Shown here: positions 15,639 through 24,031 of the stretch, piece after piece
How positions within the stretch are numbered: the first letter of the stretch is position 1
Layout of the letters: each line of letters begins with the position of its first letter
From: Streptomyces sp. NBC_01431
Lineage (GTDB): Bacteria > Actinomycetota > Actinomycetes > Streptomycetales > Streptomycetaceae
Direction: 5' to 3'
Assembly: GCF_036231355.1 (NCBI RefSeq)
Contig: NZ_CP109496.1
Coordinates: forward strand, 6,944,001 to 7,008,000
Length of the DNA stretch: 64,000 nucleotides
The notes under the pieces: generated by a model
The model's database searches: none
What the model was told of the DNA's origin: nothing
The model's input: only the letters and a program-made list of their open reading frames with translations
Program-made: the position numbers and the translations under genes

Positions 15639-16664
15639 CTAGAGCACGCACTCCGCTTCGGCGTACCGCTCGGCGGGGACGGTCTTCAGGGTGGCCGTCG
15701 CCTCGGCGAGCGGGACCATCACGATGTCGGTGCCGCGCAGCGCGGTCAGCATCCCGAACTCACCGCGGTGGGCGGCCTCCACCGCGTGCCAGCCGAAGCG
15801 GGTGGCGAGCACCCGGTCGTACGCGGTGGGCGTGCCGCCGCGCTGGACGTGGCCGAGGATGACCGGGCGGGCCTCCTTGTTCAGGCGCTGCTCCAGCTCG
15901 ATGGAGAGCTGGCGGGCGACGCCCGCGAAACGCTCGTGGCCGTACATGTCGGTGCCGCCCACGTCGAACTGCATGGAGCCCTCGCGCGGCTTGGCGCCCT
16001 CGGCGACCACGACGATCGCGAACTTCTTGCCCGCCGAGAAGCGCCGGCCGACCAGCTCGGTCAGCTCGTCGATGTCGAAGGGGCGCTCGGGGACGACGAT
16101 CGCGTGCGCGCCGGCGGCCATGCCCGAGTGCAGCGCGATCCAGCCGGTGTGCCGGCCCATGACCTCGACGATCAGCACGCGCTGGTGCGACTCGGCGGTG
16201 GTCTTCAGACGGTCCAGGGCCTCGGTCGCCACGCCCACGGCGGTGTCGAAGCCGAAGGTGACGTCGGTGGAGGCGATGTCGTTGTCGATGGTCTTCGGCA
16301 CGCCGACGATGGGCAGGCCCGCGTCCGAGAGCAGCGTCGCGGCCTTGAGGGTGCCCTCGCCGCCGATCGGGATGATCGCGTCGAGGCCGAGCTCGGCGAC
16401 GTGCCCCTTCGCCCGCTCGACGCCGTCACGCAGATGCGCGGGCTGGACGCGGGAGGAGCCGAGGATGGTGCCGCCGCGGGCGAGGATGCCGCCGACCGCG
16501 TCGAGGTCGAGTTTGCGGTAGTCGGCTTCGAGGAGGCCCCTCCAGCCGTCGTGGAAGCCGATGACCTCATCGCCGTGGTCGACCACCGCGCGATGCACGA
16601 CGGATCGGATGACGGCGTTCAGGCCGGGGCAGTCGCCGCCGGAGGTGAGCACACCAATTCGCAT
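15639..16664 (-). CDS. pfkA: ATP-dependent 6-phosphofructokinase (actinobacterial type)
   Basis: The 341-residue enzyme phosphorylates fructose-6-phosphate in glycolysis. Visible motifs are the N-terminal T-S-G-G-D-C-P-G-L-N, the nucleotide loop I-G-G-E-G-T-L, the catalytic P-K-T-I-D-N-D, M-G-R-H-T-G-W and the C-terminal G-H-V-Q-R-G-G-T-P. Gly after Glu in the loop (the 104 position) indicates ATP use. The Lys of P-K-T-I-D-N-D, where E. coli has Gly, is the Lys124 variant typical of actinobacterial ATP-PFKs and also seen in PPi enzymes. ATG 16664 (M-R-I-G-V-L) is the standard start. Streptomyces carry several pfkA copies; which one this corresponds to cannot be told here. Confidence 0.93.
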   Translation of the reverse strand: MRIGVLTSGGDCPGLNAVIRSVVHRAVVDHGDEVIGFHDGWRGLLEADYRKLDLDAVGGILARGGTILGSSRVQPAHLRDGVERAKGHVAELGLDAIIPIGGEGTLKAATLLSDAGLPIVGVPKTIDNDIASTDVTFGFDTAVGVATEALDRLKTTAESHQRVLIVEVMGRHTGWIALHSGMAAGAHAIVVPERPFDIDELTELVGRRFSAGKKFAIVVVAEGAKPREGSMQFDVGGTDMYGHERFAGVARQLSIELEQRLNKEARPVILGHVQRGGTPTAYDRVLATRFGWHAVEAAHRGEFGMLTALRGTDIVMVPLAEATATLKTVPAERYAEAECVL

Positions 16665-16835
16665 TGCCCGGAGAACCTTTGCAACGTGGGCCGACGACCG
16701 GACCACGTCGTCCGGTTGGATCCCCGTCACCCTACCGGCGCAAGGTGACGGGGGCCGAATCGGAGGTCCGACTGATGGACGTCGTGCGAACGTACGAACC
16801 GTCCACCCGACGATCCCGGTTGTCCGTTATGTGTA

Positions 16836-17564
16836 TTATGCGGGCTGGGTCGCCGACGCGATGCGCTCCGCGCGCAGCGCCTCGTACCACCGGTCGTCGG
16901 TCGGCGGCAGCGCGTTCACATCGAGGGCCAGCTTCAGCAGCAGGTCCGCGATCTGCGGATTGCGCGCGAGCACCGGGCCGTGCATATACGTACCGAACAC
17001 CGTGTCGTTGTACGCGCCCTCGGTACCGTCGCCGGTGCCGTTGCCCTTGCCCAGGCGTACCCGGGCGAACGGGCGGGCCGTCGGGCCGAGGTGGGTGATG
17101 CCCTGGTGGTTCTCGAAGCCGGTCAGCTGGGGCAGGCCGAGCCGCTCGTCGATGTCGCCGAGTACGTCGCCGACGCACCGCTCGCCCTCGCCGCGCGTGG
17201 AGATCACGTCGATCAGGCCGAGGCCCGGCTCGCGCTCCCCGAGGTCGTTGATGAACTCGTGGCCGAGGATCTGGTAGCCGGCGCAGACCGAGAAGATGAT
17301 CGCGCCGTTGGACGCGGCGCGCTCCAGGCCGCCGTCGCGGCGCAGCCGCTCGGCCGCGAGGCGCTGCGGCCGGTCCTCGCCGCCGCCGATGAGGTAGATG
17401 TCACCGGACGTCGGGATCGGCTGGTCGCTGCGGACGTCGAGCCGGTGCACGTCCAGGCCGCGCTGGCGGGCCCGGCGCTCCACGACCAGCGCGTTGCCCT
17501 GGTCGCCGTAGGTGCTCAGCAGGTCGGGGTAGACCCACACGAGGCGCAGGCTGTTGTCTGCCAT
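16836..17564 (-). CDS. gatD: Lipid II isoglutaminyl synthase, glutamine amidotransferase subunit GatD
   Basis: The 242-residue CobB/CobQ-like glutaminase has its nucleophile in F-S-V-C-A-G-Y-Q (Cys94, the same number as in S. aureus GatD) and the histidine in Y-M-H-G-P-V-L-A-R-N-P (His195). The N-terminal part has W-V-Y-P-D-L-L-S-T-Y-G-D-Q-G-N, typical of GatD. It deaminates glutamine and passes ammonia to MurT, which amidates the D-glutamate of lipid II to D-isoglutamine. It follows murT by 25 bases in the same direction, forming the murT-gatD operon. This modification is needed for efficient cross-linking by penicillin-binding proteins. Confidence 0.95.
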   Translation of the reverse strand: MADNSLRLVWVYPDLLSTYGDQGNALVVERRARQRGLDVHRLDVRSDQPIPTSGDIYLIGGGEDRPQRLAAERLRRDGGLERAASNGAIIFSVCAGYQILGHEFINDLGEREPGLGLIDVISTRGEGERCVGDVLGDIDERLGLPQLTGFENHQGITHLGPTARPFARVRLGKGNGTGDGTEGAYNDTVFGTYMHGPVLARNPQIADLLLKLALDVNALPPTDDRWYEALRAERIASATQPA

Positions 17565-17589
17565 GTCGCTTGCTTGCTCCTTGCTTGGG

Positions 17590-18837
17590 TCAGTTGCCGA
17601 CGACGCGGCGGACGTCCTGGAACGCGGTGTAGTTGGCGATCAGCTCGATCCGGCCGGGCGGCGCCAACTGCGTGCACTCCTCAAGGTTTTCGCAGACCCG
17701 GAAGTCCAGGTTCGCGACCTCGAGGCGGACGGCCAGGTCCAGCTTGCGGTCGCCGATCACGAAGATCGGGTGGCCGGCGAGCCGGGTGTAGTCGACGTCC
17801 CACAGCCAGGACGTGTCCGTGCCGTCCGCGCCGCGGGCGTTGACGGACAGCACGACCGGCGTGGGCGGCGGGTCGATGAGGGAAAACGTTTCGAGCCAGC
17901 CCGCCGGGTTCTTCGCGAGCAGCAGCCGAAGCTCCCGGCCCTGGAAGTTCACGACGTCGTAGCGACCGGCCACCGCCTGCACCTGGTACATGCGCTCCAG
18001 GGCGACCTGCGGCGGCACCCCGAACACCGCGGCGACCGCGGCGGAGGTGGCGGCGTTCGCCTTGTTGGCGCGGCCCGGCAGTTGCAGATGGATCGGCCAG
18101 GCCGAGCCGTGCGGGTCCAGCACGTAGTCGCCGCTGAGGACCCAACTGGGCGCCGGGCGGCGGAAACCGCACTCGCCGCAGAACCAGTCGTCGCCCGGCC
18201 GCTGCATCACACCGCCGCAGGCGGGGCAGGACCAGGCGTCGTCCTTCCACTCCTGACCGGCCGCCACCCACACCACGTTGGGGGAGGAGGACGCCGCCCA
18301 CACCACCAGCGGGTCGTCCGCGTTGGCGATCACCACGGCCTTGGAGCCGGAGAGGCCCTCGCGCCACTTCTCGGCGAGCATCCGGGTCTCGGCGGCCCGG
18401 TCGAGCTGGTCGCGCGAGAGGTTGAGCAGCGCGATCGCCTTCGGCGTCACATCGCGCGCGACACCCGCCAGATACTTCTCGTCCACCTCGATCACGCCGT
18501 ACTTGGCGTCCGATCCGCCCGCCAGCGCCGAGGTGATGCCCGCCGGCATGTTGGCGCCCAGCGCGTTCGACACCACCGGGCCGCTGGCCCGCAGTGCCTC
18601 GGCGATCAGCCGGGTCGTGGTCGTCTTGCCATTCGTCGCCGACACCAGGACGACGTCCAGATGAGTGGCGAGCCGGCCGAGCAGATCGGGGTCGAGCTTG
18701 AGCGCGACGCGCCCGCCGATCACCGATCCACTGCCCCGCCCCGCCGCGCGCGACACCGCCGCGGCGGCCTTGCCCGCGGTCACGGCCAGCTTGGCTCGCG
18801 GTGACAGGGGCCCGGCACCTCCAACGTGTCCTGACAT
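17590..18837 (-). CDS. murT: Lipid II isoglutaminyl synthase, Mur ligase-like subunit MurT
   Basis: The 415-residue protein has the Mur ligase ATP loop A-T-N-G-K-T-T-T-T (Gly70-Lys71), a central domain and the C-terminal DUF1727 domain. Inserted in the central domain is a four-cysteine zinc ribbon (C-P-A-C-G and C-G-E-C-G, near residues 200-225), a MurT hallmark. It uses ATP to activate the glutamate carboxylate of lipid II and amidates it with ammonia from GatD. The catalytic D-N-A-like stretch near the C terminus reads S-V-N-A-R-G-A-D-G-T-D. It is divergent from peptide deformylase. Confidence 0.95.
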   Translation of the reverse strand: MSGHVGGAGPLSPRAKLAVTAGKAAAAVSRAAGRGSGSVIGGRVALKLDPDLLGRLATHLDVVLVSATNGKTTTTRLIAEALRASGPVVSNALGANMPAGITSALAGGSDAKYGVIEVDEKYLAGVARDVTPKAIALLNLSRDQLDRAAETRMLAEKWREGLSGSKAVVIANADDPLVVWAASSSPNVVWVAAGQEWKDDAWSCPACGGVMQRPGDDWFCGECGFRRPAPSWVLSGDYVLDPHGSAWPIHLQLPGRANKANAATSAAVAAVFGVPPQVALERMYQVQAVAGRYDVVNFQGRELRLLLAKNPAGWLETFSLIDPPPTPVVLSVNARGADGTDTSWLWDVDYTRLAGHPIFVIGDRKLDLAVRLEVANLDFRVCENLEECTQLAPPGRIELIANYTAFQDVRRVVGN

Positions 18838-18954
18838 CGTCCTTGATCCTCCTTGTGCCTGGGTCGGGTGTCAGCCTATCGAGATCCGGTCTGCGCCCCG
18901 AACCGCGCCACCATCCGGAATGCTCCGGGCTCCCCGGAACGTACGCTTGCGACC

Positions 18955-19491
18955 ATGCGTCACCGCCCCATTCCCGGCAGTTCCGGCTCCGTACGAGAGA
19001 TGAGTCTCCTCGGCGACCGGTTGCTCCACGCCCCGTGCGAAGCCGTCACCGACTTCGGTCCCGCGCTGCACCGCCTCGTCCAGGACATGTTCGCCACGAT
19101 GTACGCCGCCGACGGTGTCGGTCTGGCGGCGAACCAGATCGGGGTGGCCCAGCGGGTGTTCGTGTACGACTGCCCCGACGACGAGGACGTGCGCCACCTG
19201 GGGTACGTGGTGAACCCGCGGCTCGTGGTGGCGGACGGGGCGGAGGTGCGCGGCCCCGAGGGCTGTCTGTCGCTGCCCGGCGTCGAGGCGCAGACCGCGC
19301 GCTTCGACCGCGCGGTGGTGGAGGGCGTGGACCTCTCCGGCGCTCCCGTGCGGATCGAGGGCACCGGGTTCTTCGCCCGCTGCCTCCAGCACGAGTGCGA
19401 CCACCTGGAGGGCGTGGTGTACGCCGACCGCGTCACGGGCCGCCACAAGTCCCGCTTGCGGCGCGCCATCCGAAAGGCCCCCTGGAGCTGA
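18955..19491 (+). CDS. def: Peptide deformylase
   Basis: The 178-residue enzyme has all three deformylase motifs: G-V-G-L-A-A-N-Q-I-G (motif 1), E-G-C-L-S (motif 2, metal ligand Cys104) and H-E-C-D-H (motif 3, His146-Glu147-His150). It removes the formyl group from nascent N-terminal methionine at the ribosome exit. The ATG at 18955 lacks a clear ribosome-binding site, and a TACGCT -10-like hexamer ends 7 bases before it, so the message may be leaderless. An in-frame start at 18853 exists but overlaps the murT promoter side. Streptomyces usually have several def genes; this one is not beside fmt. Confidence 0.93.
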   Translation: MRHRPIPGSSGSVREMSLLGDRLLHAPCEAVTDFGPALHRLVQDMFATMYAADGVGLAANQIGVAQRVFVYDCPDDEDVRHLGYVVNPRLVVADGAEVRGPEGCLSLPGVEAQTARFDRAVVEGVDLSGAPVRIEGTGFFARCLQHECDHLEGVVYADRVTGRHKSRLRRAIRKAPWS

Positions 19492-19496
19492 GGTAC

Positions 19497-19620
19497 TGGG
19501 GCTCCGCCCCCGACCCCGCAGGTCCCGCCCCGCCCCTTTCCGAAAGCCTCCGGCGGAGTGCGTCGGCCGCGGGGCGTGCGGGGCTGGTCGTGCGGTTCCC
19601 CGAGCCCCTGACAGCGTTCC
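19497..19620. repeat. Dispersed intergenic repeat between convergent genes
   Basis: The region between def and the TetR gene holds a GGGGCTCCGCCCCC palindrome, then a GGGGCTGGTCGTGCGGTTCCCCGAGCCCCT block that is the reverse of the GGGGCGCGGGGAACTGCGC family seen at 28.5-28.7 kb and 34.2 kb. It probably works as a terminator-like structure. Confidence 0.5.
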
Positions 19621-19631
19621 ACCCCCGGGGG

Positions 19632-20288
19632 TCAGAAGCCGGGTCCGCTCAGCCGGTCGCCCGCCGCGGCCAGCCTGCCCCACAGAAGGTCGGCCAGGGC
19701 GCGCACCAACTCCGCGCGGGAGCAGGGGCGTTCACCCAGCCACCAGTCGCCCGCCGCGTGCATCATGCCGACGATCCCGTGGCCCCAGACCCGGGCCAGC
19801 GTCTCGCTGCCCGGCCCCAGGTCGATCCGCTCGGCTATGACCACTCCGAGGTCCTCTCCCATACGGCGCAGCAGCGGCGCGGAATGGCGGCCCACGTCGA
19901 AGCCCTGCTCGGGCTCGGGCGCCGGGGCGTCCTCGGCGGGGTGCATCAGGAACCGGTACACCTGCGGGCGCGCCTCTATCGCCGCCAGATAGGTGTCCAG
20001 GGTCGCCTCGACCCGCTCGCGGCGCTCGGCGGGTGCGTCGAGCGCGGACCGCAGAGCGGCCAGCAGGGCGTCGGTGTGCCGCTTGGCGAGGGCGCGGTAG
20101 AGGCCGCCCTTGTCGCCGAAGTGGCGGTAGAGGATGGGCTTGGTGATGCCCGCCTCCGCGGCGATGGCGTTCATCGAGGCCTTCGGGCCGTCCCGGAGCA
20201 CCACCCGGTCCGCCGCTTCCAGCAGTTCGCGCCGCCGGCGCTCGGCCGCCGTGCGTTGCTGTCCGGCCTGGTGCTGCGTGGTCTCCAT
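19632..20288 (-). CDS. TetR-family transcriptional regulator
   Basis: ATG 20288 has GGGGAGAA 6 bases upstream; longer forms lack a ribosome-binding site. The 218-residue protein has a TetR helix-turn-helix (about residues 25-70: A-A-D-R-V-V-L-R-D-G-P-K-A-S-M-N-A-I-A, then G-I-T-K-P-I-L-Y-R-H-F). An all-helical ligand domain with A-R-V-W-G-H-G-I-V-G-M-M-H follows. It is divergent from an acyl-CoA dehydrogenase, with several GTTAC/GTAAC half-sites between them, so it is predicted to repress that gene (and itself) in response to an acyl-CoA or related ligand. The ligand is inferred from context. Confidence 0.9.
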   Translation of the reverse strand: METTQHQAGQQRTAAERRRRELLEAADRVVLRDGPKASMNAIAAEAGITKPILYRHFGDKGGLYRALAKRHTDALLAALRSALDAPAERRERVEATLDTYLAAIEARPQVYRFLMHPAEDAPAPEPEQGFDVGRHSAPLLRRMGEDLGVVIAERIDLGPGSETLARVWGHGIVGMMHAAGDWWLGERPCSRAELVRALADLLWGRLAAAGDRLSGPGF

Positions 20289-20348
20289 GGGTTCTTCTCC
20301 CCGCCCGTACTGCCTGTCGCTTTTCCGTCTTACGGAATCCCTGCGCAA

Positions 20349-20440
20349 CGTAACACCCCACTCGGTTACGACGCTGCCCCGCGGGTCGTCGGTTGACAGG
20401 GGCTACCCGTCAGTAACAGACTGCGGTTACCGCAAGTAAC
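20349..20440 (+). promoter_or_regulatory. acd promoter with GTTAC/GTAAC repeats
   Basis: A promoter TTGACA (20393-20398)-N18-CAGACT (20417-20422) sits 40 bases ahead of the dehydrogenase start. It is surrounded by GTAAC/GTTAC half-sites: CGTAAC-N10-GTTACG at 20349-20370, and GTTAC-N5-GTAAC at 20426-20440, partly overlapping GCGGTTACCGC at 20423-20433. These are candidate TetR operators. Confidence 0.55.
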
Positions 20441-20461
20441 GCTTGGAGTGGTGGAGGGGAC

Positions 20462-21691
20462 ATGGCCGAGTTCACGATGGATCTCAACGACGACCAGAAG
20501 CAGGTCCAGGACTGGCTGCACGGATTCGCCAAGGATGTGATCCGCCCCGCGGCCGCCGAGTGGGACGAGCGCGAGGAGACCCCCTGGCCGGTGATCCAGG
20601 AGGCGGCCAAGGTCGGAATCTACTCCCTCGACTTCTACGCGCAGCAGTTCTTCGACCCGACCGGGCTCGGCATTCCGGTGGCCATGGAGGAGCTGTTCTG
20701 GGGCGACGCGGGCATCGCGCTGTCCATCGTCGGCACCGGGCTCGCCGCCGTCGGTGTCCTGGCCAACGGCACCGAGGAGCAGATCGGCACCTGGATTCCG
20801 CAGATGTACGGCGATGTGAACGACGTGAAGGTCGCGGCGTTCTGCTCCTCCGAGCCGGACGCGGGCTCCGACGTCGCCTCGATGCGTACGAAGGCCGTGT
20901 ACGACGGGGCCAAGGACGAGTGGGTCCTGAACGGCACCAAGACCTGGGCGACCAACGGCGGCATCGCCAACGTTCACGTCGTGGTGGCCGTGGTCGACCC
21001 GGAGCTGGGCTCCAAGGGCCATGCCTCCTTCATCGTGCCGCCGAACACCCCCGGCCTGACCCAGGGGCAGAAGTTCAAGAAGCACGGCATCCGCGCCTCG
21101 CACACCGCCGAGGTCGTGCTCGAAGACGTCCGCGTGCCCGGCCACTGCCTGCTCGGCGGCAAGGAGAAGCTCGACGAGCGGCTCGCCCGCGCCCGCGAGA
21201 GGGCGAAGACGCAGGGCGGTGAGCGCGTGAAGAACGCCGCGATGGCCACCTTCGAGGCCTCCCGCCCCGCCGTCGGCGCGATGGCGGTCGGCACCGCACG
21301 GGCCGCGTACGACTACGCGCTCGAATACGCCAAGACCCGTGAGCAGTTCGGCCGCCCGATCATCGACAACCAGGGCATCGCCTTCCAGCTCGCCGACATG
21401 CGCACCCAGATCGACGCCGCCCGGCTCCTGGTGTGGCGCGCGTCATGGATGGCCACCACGGGCAAGAAGTTCGAGTCGGCCGAGGGCTCGATGTCCAAGC
21501 TGTACGCGAGCGAGACGGCCAAGAAGGTCACCGCCCAGGCGATCCAGATCCTCGGCGGCAACGGCTACACCCGCGAGTACCCGGTGGAGCGTATGCATCG
21601 AGATGCTGCCATTTACACCATCTTCGAAGGCACCAGCGAGATCCAGCGGCTGGTCATCGCCCGCACCCTGTCGGGCATGCCGATCCGCTAG
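20462..21691 (+). CDS. Acyl-CoA dehydrogenase family protein
   Basis: The 409-residue flavoprotein has the family signature blocks: A-F-C-S-S-E-P-D-A-G-S-D-V near residue 125, K-T-W-A-T-N-G, R-E-Q-F-G-R-P-I, Q-I-L-G-G-N-G-Y-T-R-E-Y-P-V-E-R-M-H-R-D-A, and Y-T-I-F-E-G-T-S-E-I-Q-R-L-V. The catalytic glutamate is in F-E-G-T (Glu389). It oxidises an acyl-CoA at C2-C3, feeding beta-oxidation or branched-chain amino-acid breakdown, with electrons passed to ETF. A good GGAGGGG site precedes the ATG. The gene is alone and is probably controlled by the divergent TetR regulator. Confidence 0.92.
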   Translation: MAEFTMDLNDDQKQVQDWLHGFAKDVIRPAAAEWDEREETPWPVIQEAAKVGIYSLDFYAQQFFDPTGLGIPVAMEELFWGDAGIALSIVGTGLAAVGVLANGTEEQIGTWIPQMYGDVNDVKVAAFCSSEPDAGSDVASMRTKAVYDGAKDEWVLNGTKTWATNGGIANVHVVVAVVDPELGSKGHASFIVPPNTPGLTQGQKFKKHGIRASHTAEVVLEDVRVPGHCLLGGKEKLDERLARARERAKTQGGERVKNAAMATFEASRPAVGAMAVGTARAAYDYALEYAKTREQFGRPIIDNQGIAFQLADMRTQIDAARLLVWRASWMATTGKKFESAEGSMSKLYASETAKKVTAQAIQILGGNGYTREYPVERMHRDAAIYTIFEGTSEIQRLVIARTLSGMPIR

Positions 21692-21702
21692 CGGCAGGCA
21701 CC

Positions 21703-21745
21703 GCCTGGCTGGTCACACCGGGCGTTCCGCCGTGACCAGCCAGGC
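21703..21745. terminator. Bidirectional hairpin between acd and methyltransferase
   Basis: GCCTGGCTGGTCAC (21703-21716) pairs perfectly with 21732-21745. The right arm lies inside the last codons of the minus-strand methyltransferase, so the convergent genes share it. Confidence 0.75.
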
Positions 21746-22558
21746 CGTGCTGCGCAGCCGGACGGAGCCGTTCCGCTCGTGCGCGCGCAACCGCCCGGTG
21801 AGCGCCTCGCGAGCCCGCGCCGCGCTCTCCTCGGGCACCTGGGCGGTGATGTGCCGGCCGGGGCCGCTGTTCAGGAGGAAGTCCGCGGCGTCCTGCGCCG
21901 TGCGTCCCCAGATTCCGTACGCCTCGACCCGCCGCGCGGCCACCTCGCTGAACCCGGCGGCGCCGAGCACTCCGCGGACGCGGTCCGGATCGGCGAGGGA
22001 AAACATGCCGGGGAGGCCGGGCGCGCCGAAGTCGCCGACGGGAAGGTGCTCGCGCAGTACGGTCATCGCCGCCACCCACTCGTTGCGCGCGGGCTCCGCC
22101 GCGCAGATGAACGCGAGCCGTCCACCGGGGCGCAGCGCGGCGGCGACATTGGTGAACGCGGCGACCGGATCGGCGAAGAACATCACCCCGAATCGGCTGA
22201 TCGCGATGTCGACGGCGCGGGGTGCGAAGGCGTGGACCTGGACGTCCGCCTGCTCGAACTCCGCGTTGCCGATGCCCTCTTCGGCGGCGCGGGCGCGGGC
22301 GCGCGCCAGCATCGGCTGCGACAGGTCGACGCCGAGCACCTGCCCCTGACCGGCCGCACGCGCGGCGAGGAGGGTGCTCTGCCCCGCCCCGCAGCCGATG
22401 TCGAGCACGCGGTCGTGCGGGCCGATCGCGGCGGCGTCGAGCAGCGGCTGGTTGAAGCCCGCGTTCACGGCGTCCCAGCGGTCCTGGTGATCGGCCCAGT
22501 AGGTGCCTTCATAGCCGTTCCAGGCCTGGGCCTGCTCGGTGTTGGCGATGTCGCGCAT
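21713..22558 (-). CDS. Class I SAM-dependent methyltransferase
   Basis: The ATG at 22558 follows AGGAGGC. The 281-residue protein has a SAM-binding motif I V-L-D-I-G-C-G-A-G-Q-S-T (about residues 49-60), an acidic motif II G-V-D-L-S-Q-P-M, and a later A-L-R-P-G-G-R-L-A-F strand (motif III). It belongs to the UbiE/small-molecule methyltransferase type. No substrate is indicated. It is divergent from a TetR gene, and a perfect 24-bp palindrome lies between the starts, so it is probably induced by the TetR ligand. Roles in detoxification or secondary-metabolite tailoring are both possible. Confidence 0.88.
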   Translation of the reverse strand: MRDIANTEQAQAWNGYEGTYWADHQDRWDAVNAGFNQPLLDAAAIGPHDRVLDIGCGAGQSTLLAARAAGQGQVLGVDLSQPMLARARARAAEEGIGNAEFEQADVQVHAFAPRAVDIAISRFGVMFFADPVAAFTNVAAALRPGGRLAFICAAEPARNEWVAAMTVLREHLPVGDFGAPGLPGMFSLADPDRVRGVLGAAGFSEVAARRVEAYGIWGRTAQDAADFLLNSGPGRHITAQVPEESAARAREALTGRLRAHERNGSVRLRSTAWLVTAERPV

Positions 22559-22614
22559 GGGGTGCCTCCTGTCGGCCGCCGGGTGGGCGGACCTATGATG
22601 GGCGGGTGCCCAAA

Positions 22615-22638
22615 CAGTATGGGCACGTGCCCATACTG
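22615..22638. promoter_or_regulatory. Perfect 24-bp palindromic operator
   Basis: The half-site CAGTATGGGCAC (22615-22626) is followed at once by its exact reverse complement (22627-22638). It lies 57 bases from the methyltransferase start and 64 bases before the TetR start, just downstream of a TATGAT hexamer (about 22594-22599). The length and symmetry match TetR operators bound by one or two dimers. Confidence 0.85.
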
Positions 22639-22701
22639 GCAACCCCCTTGAACGCGCGGCGTGTTGGGGGCGTGCCGCGACAGCGCATCGGGAGAGGCCT
22701 C

Positions 22702-23319
22702 ATGTCACCGCGTGGAGTGGCGATACCCGACATCAAGGAGCGGCTGTTCGCGGCCGCCGAACGGGTCCTGGCCCGGGACGGGGCCGGCGCCCTCACCAGC
22801 CGGGCCGTAACCGCCGAGGCCGACTGCGCCAAGGGCATGCTGCACGCGCATTTCGCCGGGCTCGACGAGTTCGTGGCCGAGCTGTGCCTGGACCGCTTCG
22901 CCCGCACCGCGACCCGGGCCGCCGAACTCTCCGCCCGCGTCGGCGAGGGCTCCGTGGCCGAGAACCTGCGCGGCGTCGCCCTTGCGCTCTTCGACTCGGG
23001 CGGTCCGACCATCGCGGCCCTGGCCATGACCCGCCCCGCCGCCGCCCTCCGTATTCGCGAGGCCCTGGAATCGGGGGCACCCGGCTTCGCGGCGATCCAG
23101 GGTTCCATCGCCCAATACCTGGCGGCAGAACGCGAGTTGGGCCGGATCGCGCCGGCCGCCGACACCGAGACCCTCGCCCTCGCCCTCGTCGCCACCGTCC
23201 ACCACCTCCTGATGACCGGCTGGCCGGGCGCACCCGACCCGCGCGAGCAGGTGGAGCGCCTGGTGAGGCTCGCGGCGCCGGGCGCGGGACCTGCGCAGGC
23301 GGCGCCGCACGCGGTGTAG
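22702..23319 (+). CDS. TetR-family transcriptional regulator (divergent from methyltransferase)
   Basis: ATG 22702 follows GGGAGAGG; an earlier in-frame ATG at 22606 would place the operator within the gene and has no ribosome-binding site. The 205-residue protein has the TetR HTH (L-F-A-A-A-E-R-V-L-A-R-D-G-A-G-A-L-T-S-R-A, then A-K-G-M-L-H-A-H-F) and a helical ligand-binding C domain. It very likely binds the 24-bp palindrome at 22615-22638 and controls both itself and the divergent methyltransferase. The ligand is unknown. Confidence 0.9.
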   Translation: MSPRGVAIPDIKERLFAAAERVLARDGAGALTSRAVTAEADCAKGMLHAHFAGLDEFVAELCLDRFARTATRAAELSARVGEGSVAENLRGVALALFDSGGPTIAALAMTRPAAALRIREALESGAPGFAAIQGSIAQYLAAERELGRIAPAADTETLALALVATVHHLLMTGWPGAPDPREQVERLVRLAAPGAGPAQAAPHAV

Positions 23320-23455
23320 CAACCCGCCCGAGACGGTGGTCGAGGGCGGCCCGCGCCACCGGCACGCCGCTCGGCGGCCGCTGCGATCGGCACCGTCCAG
23401 CCGCCGCGGCCCGTTGCCCTGCTGGGTGCCGCTGGACCGGCCCGGAACGCGCGAA

Positions 23456-23487
23456 GGCGCCCCGCTCTCCGGAGAGGGTGGGGCGCC
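23456..23487. terminator. Hairpin between TetR and glutathione peroxidase genes
   Basis: GGCGCCCC (23456-23463) pairs with GGGGCGCC (23480-23487), with further partial pairing inside (GCTCT/AGAGG). It serves two convergent genes. Confidence 0.6.
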
Positions 23488-23511
23488 CGTGTGCCGCGCA
23501 AAGCGGCGGGG

Positions 23512-24000
<489 letters not shown>

Positions 24001-24031
24001 CGGTAACTCCTTCTGGAAAAAGGTGAGTTGA

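Noticed and set aside
18853..18954. Upstream start for peptide deformylase at 18853
   Set aside because: The extension is not deformylase-like and overlaps the divergent murT promoter region.
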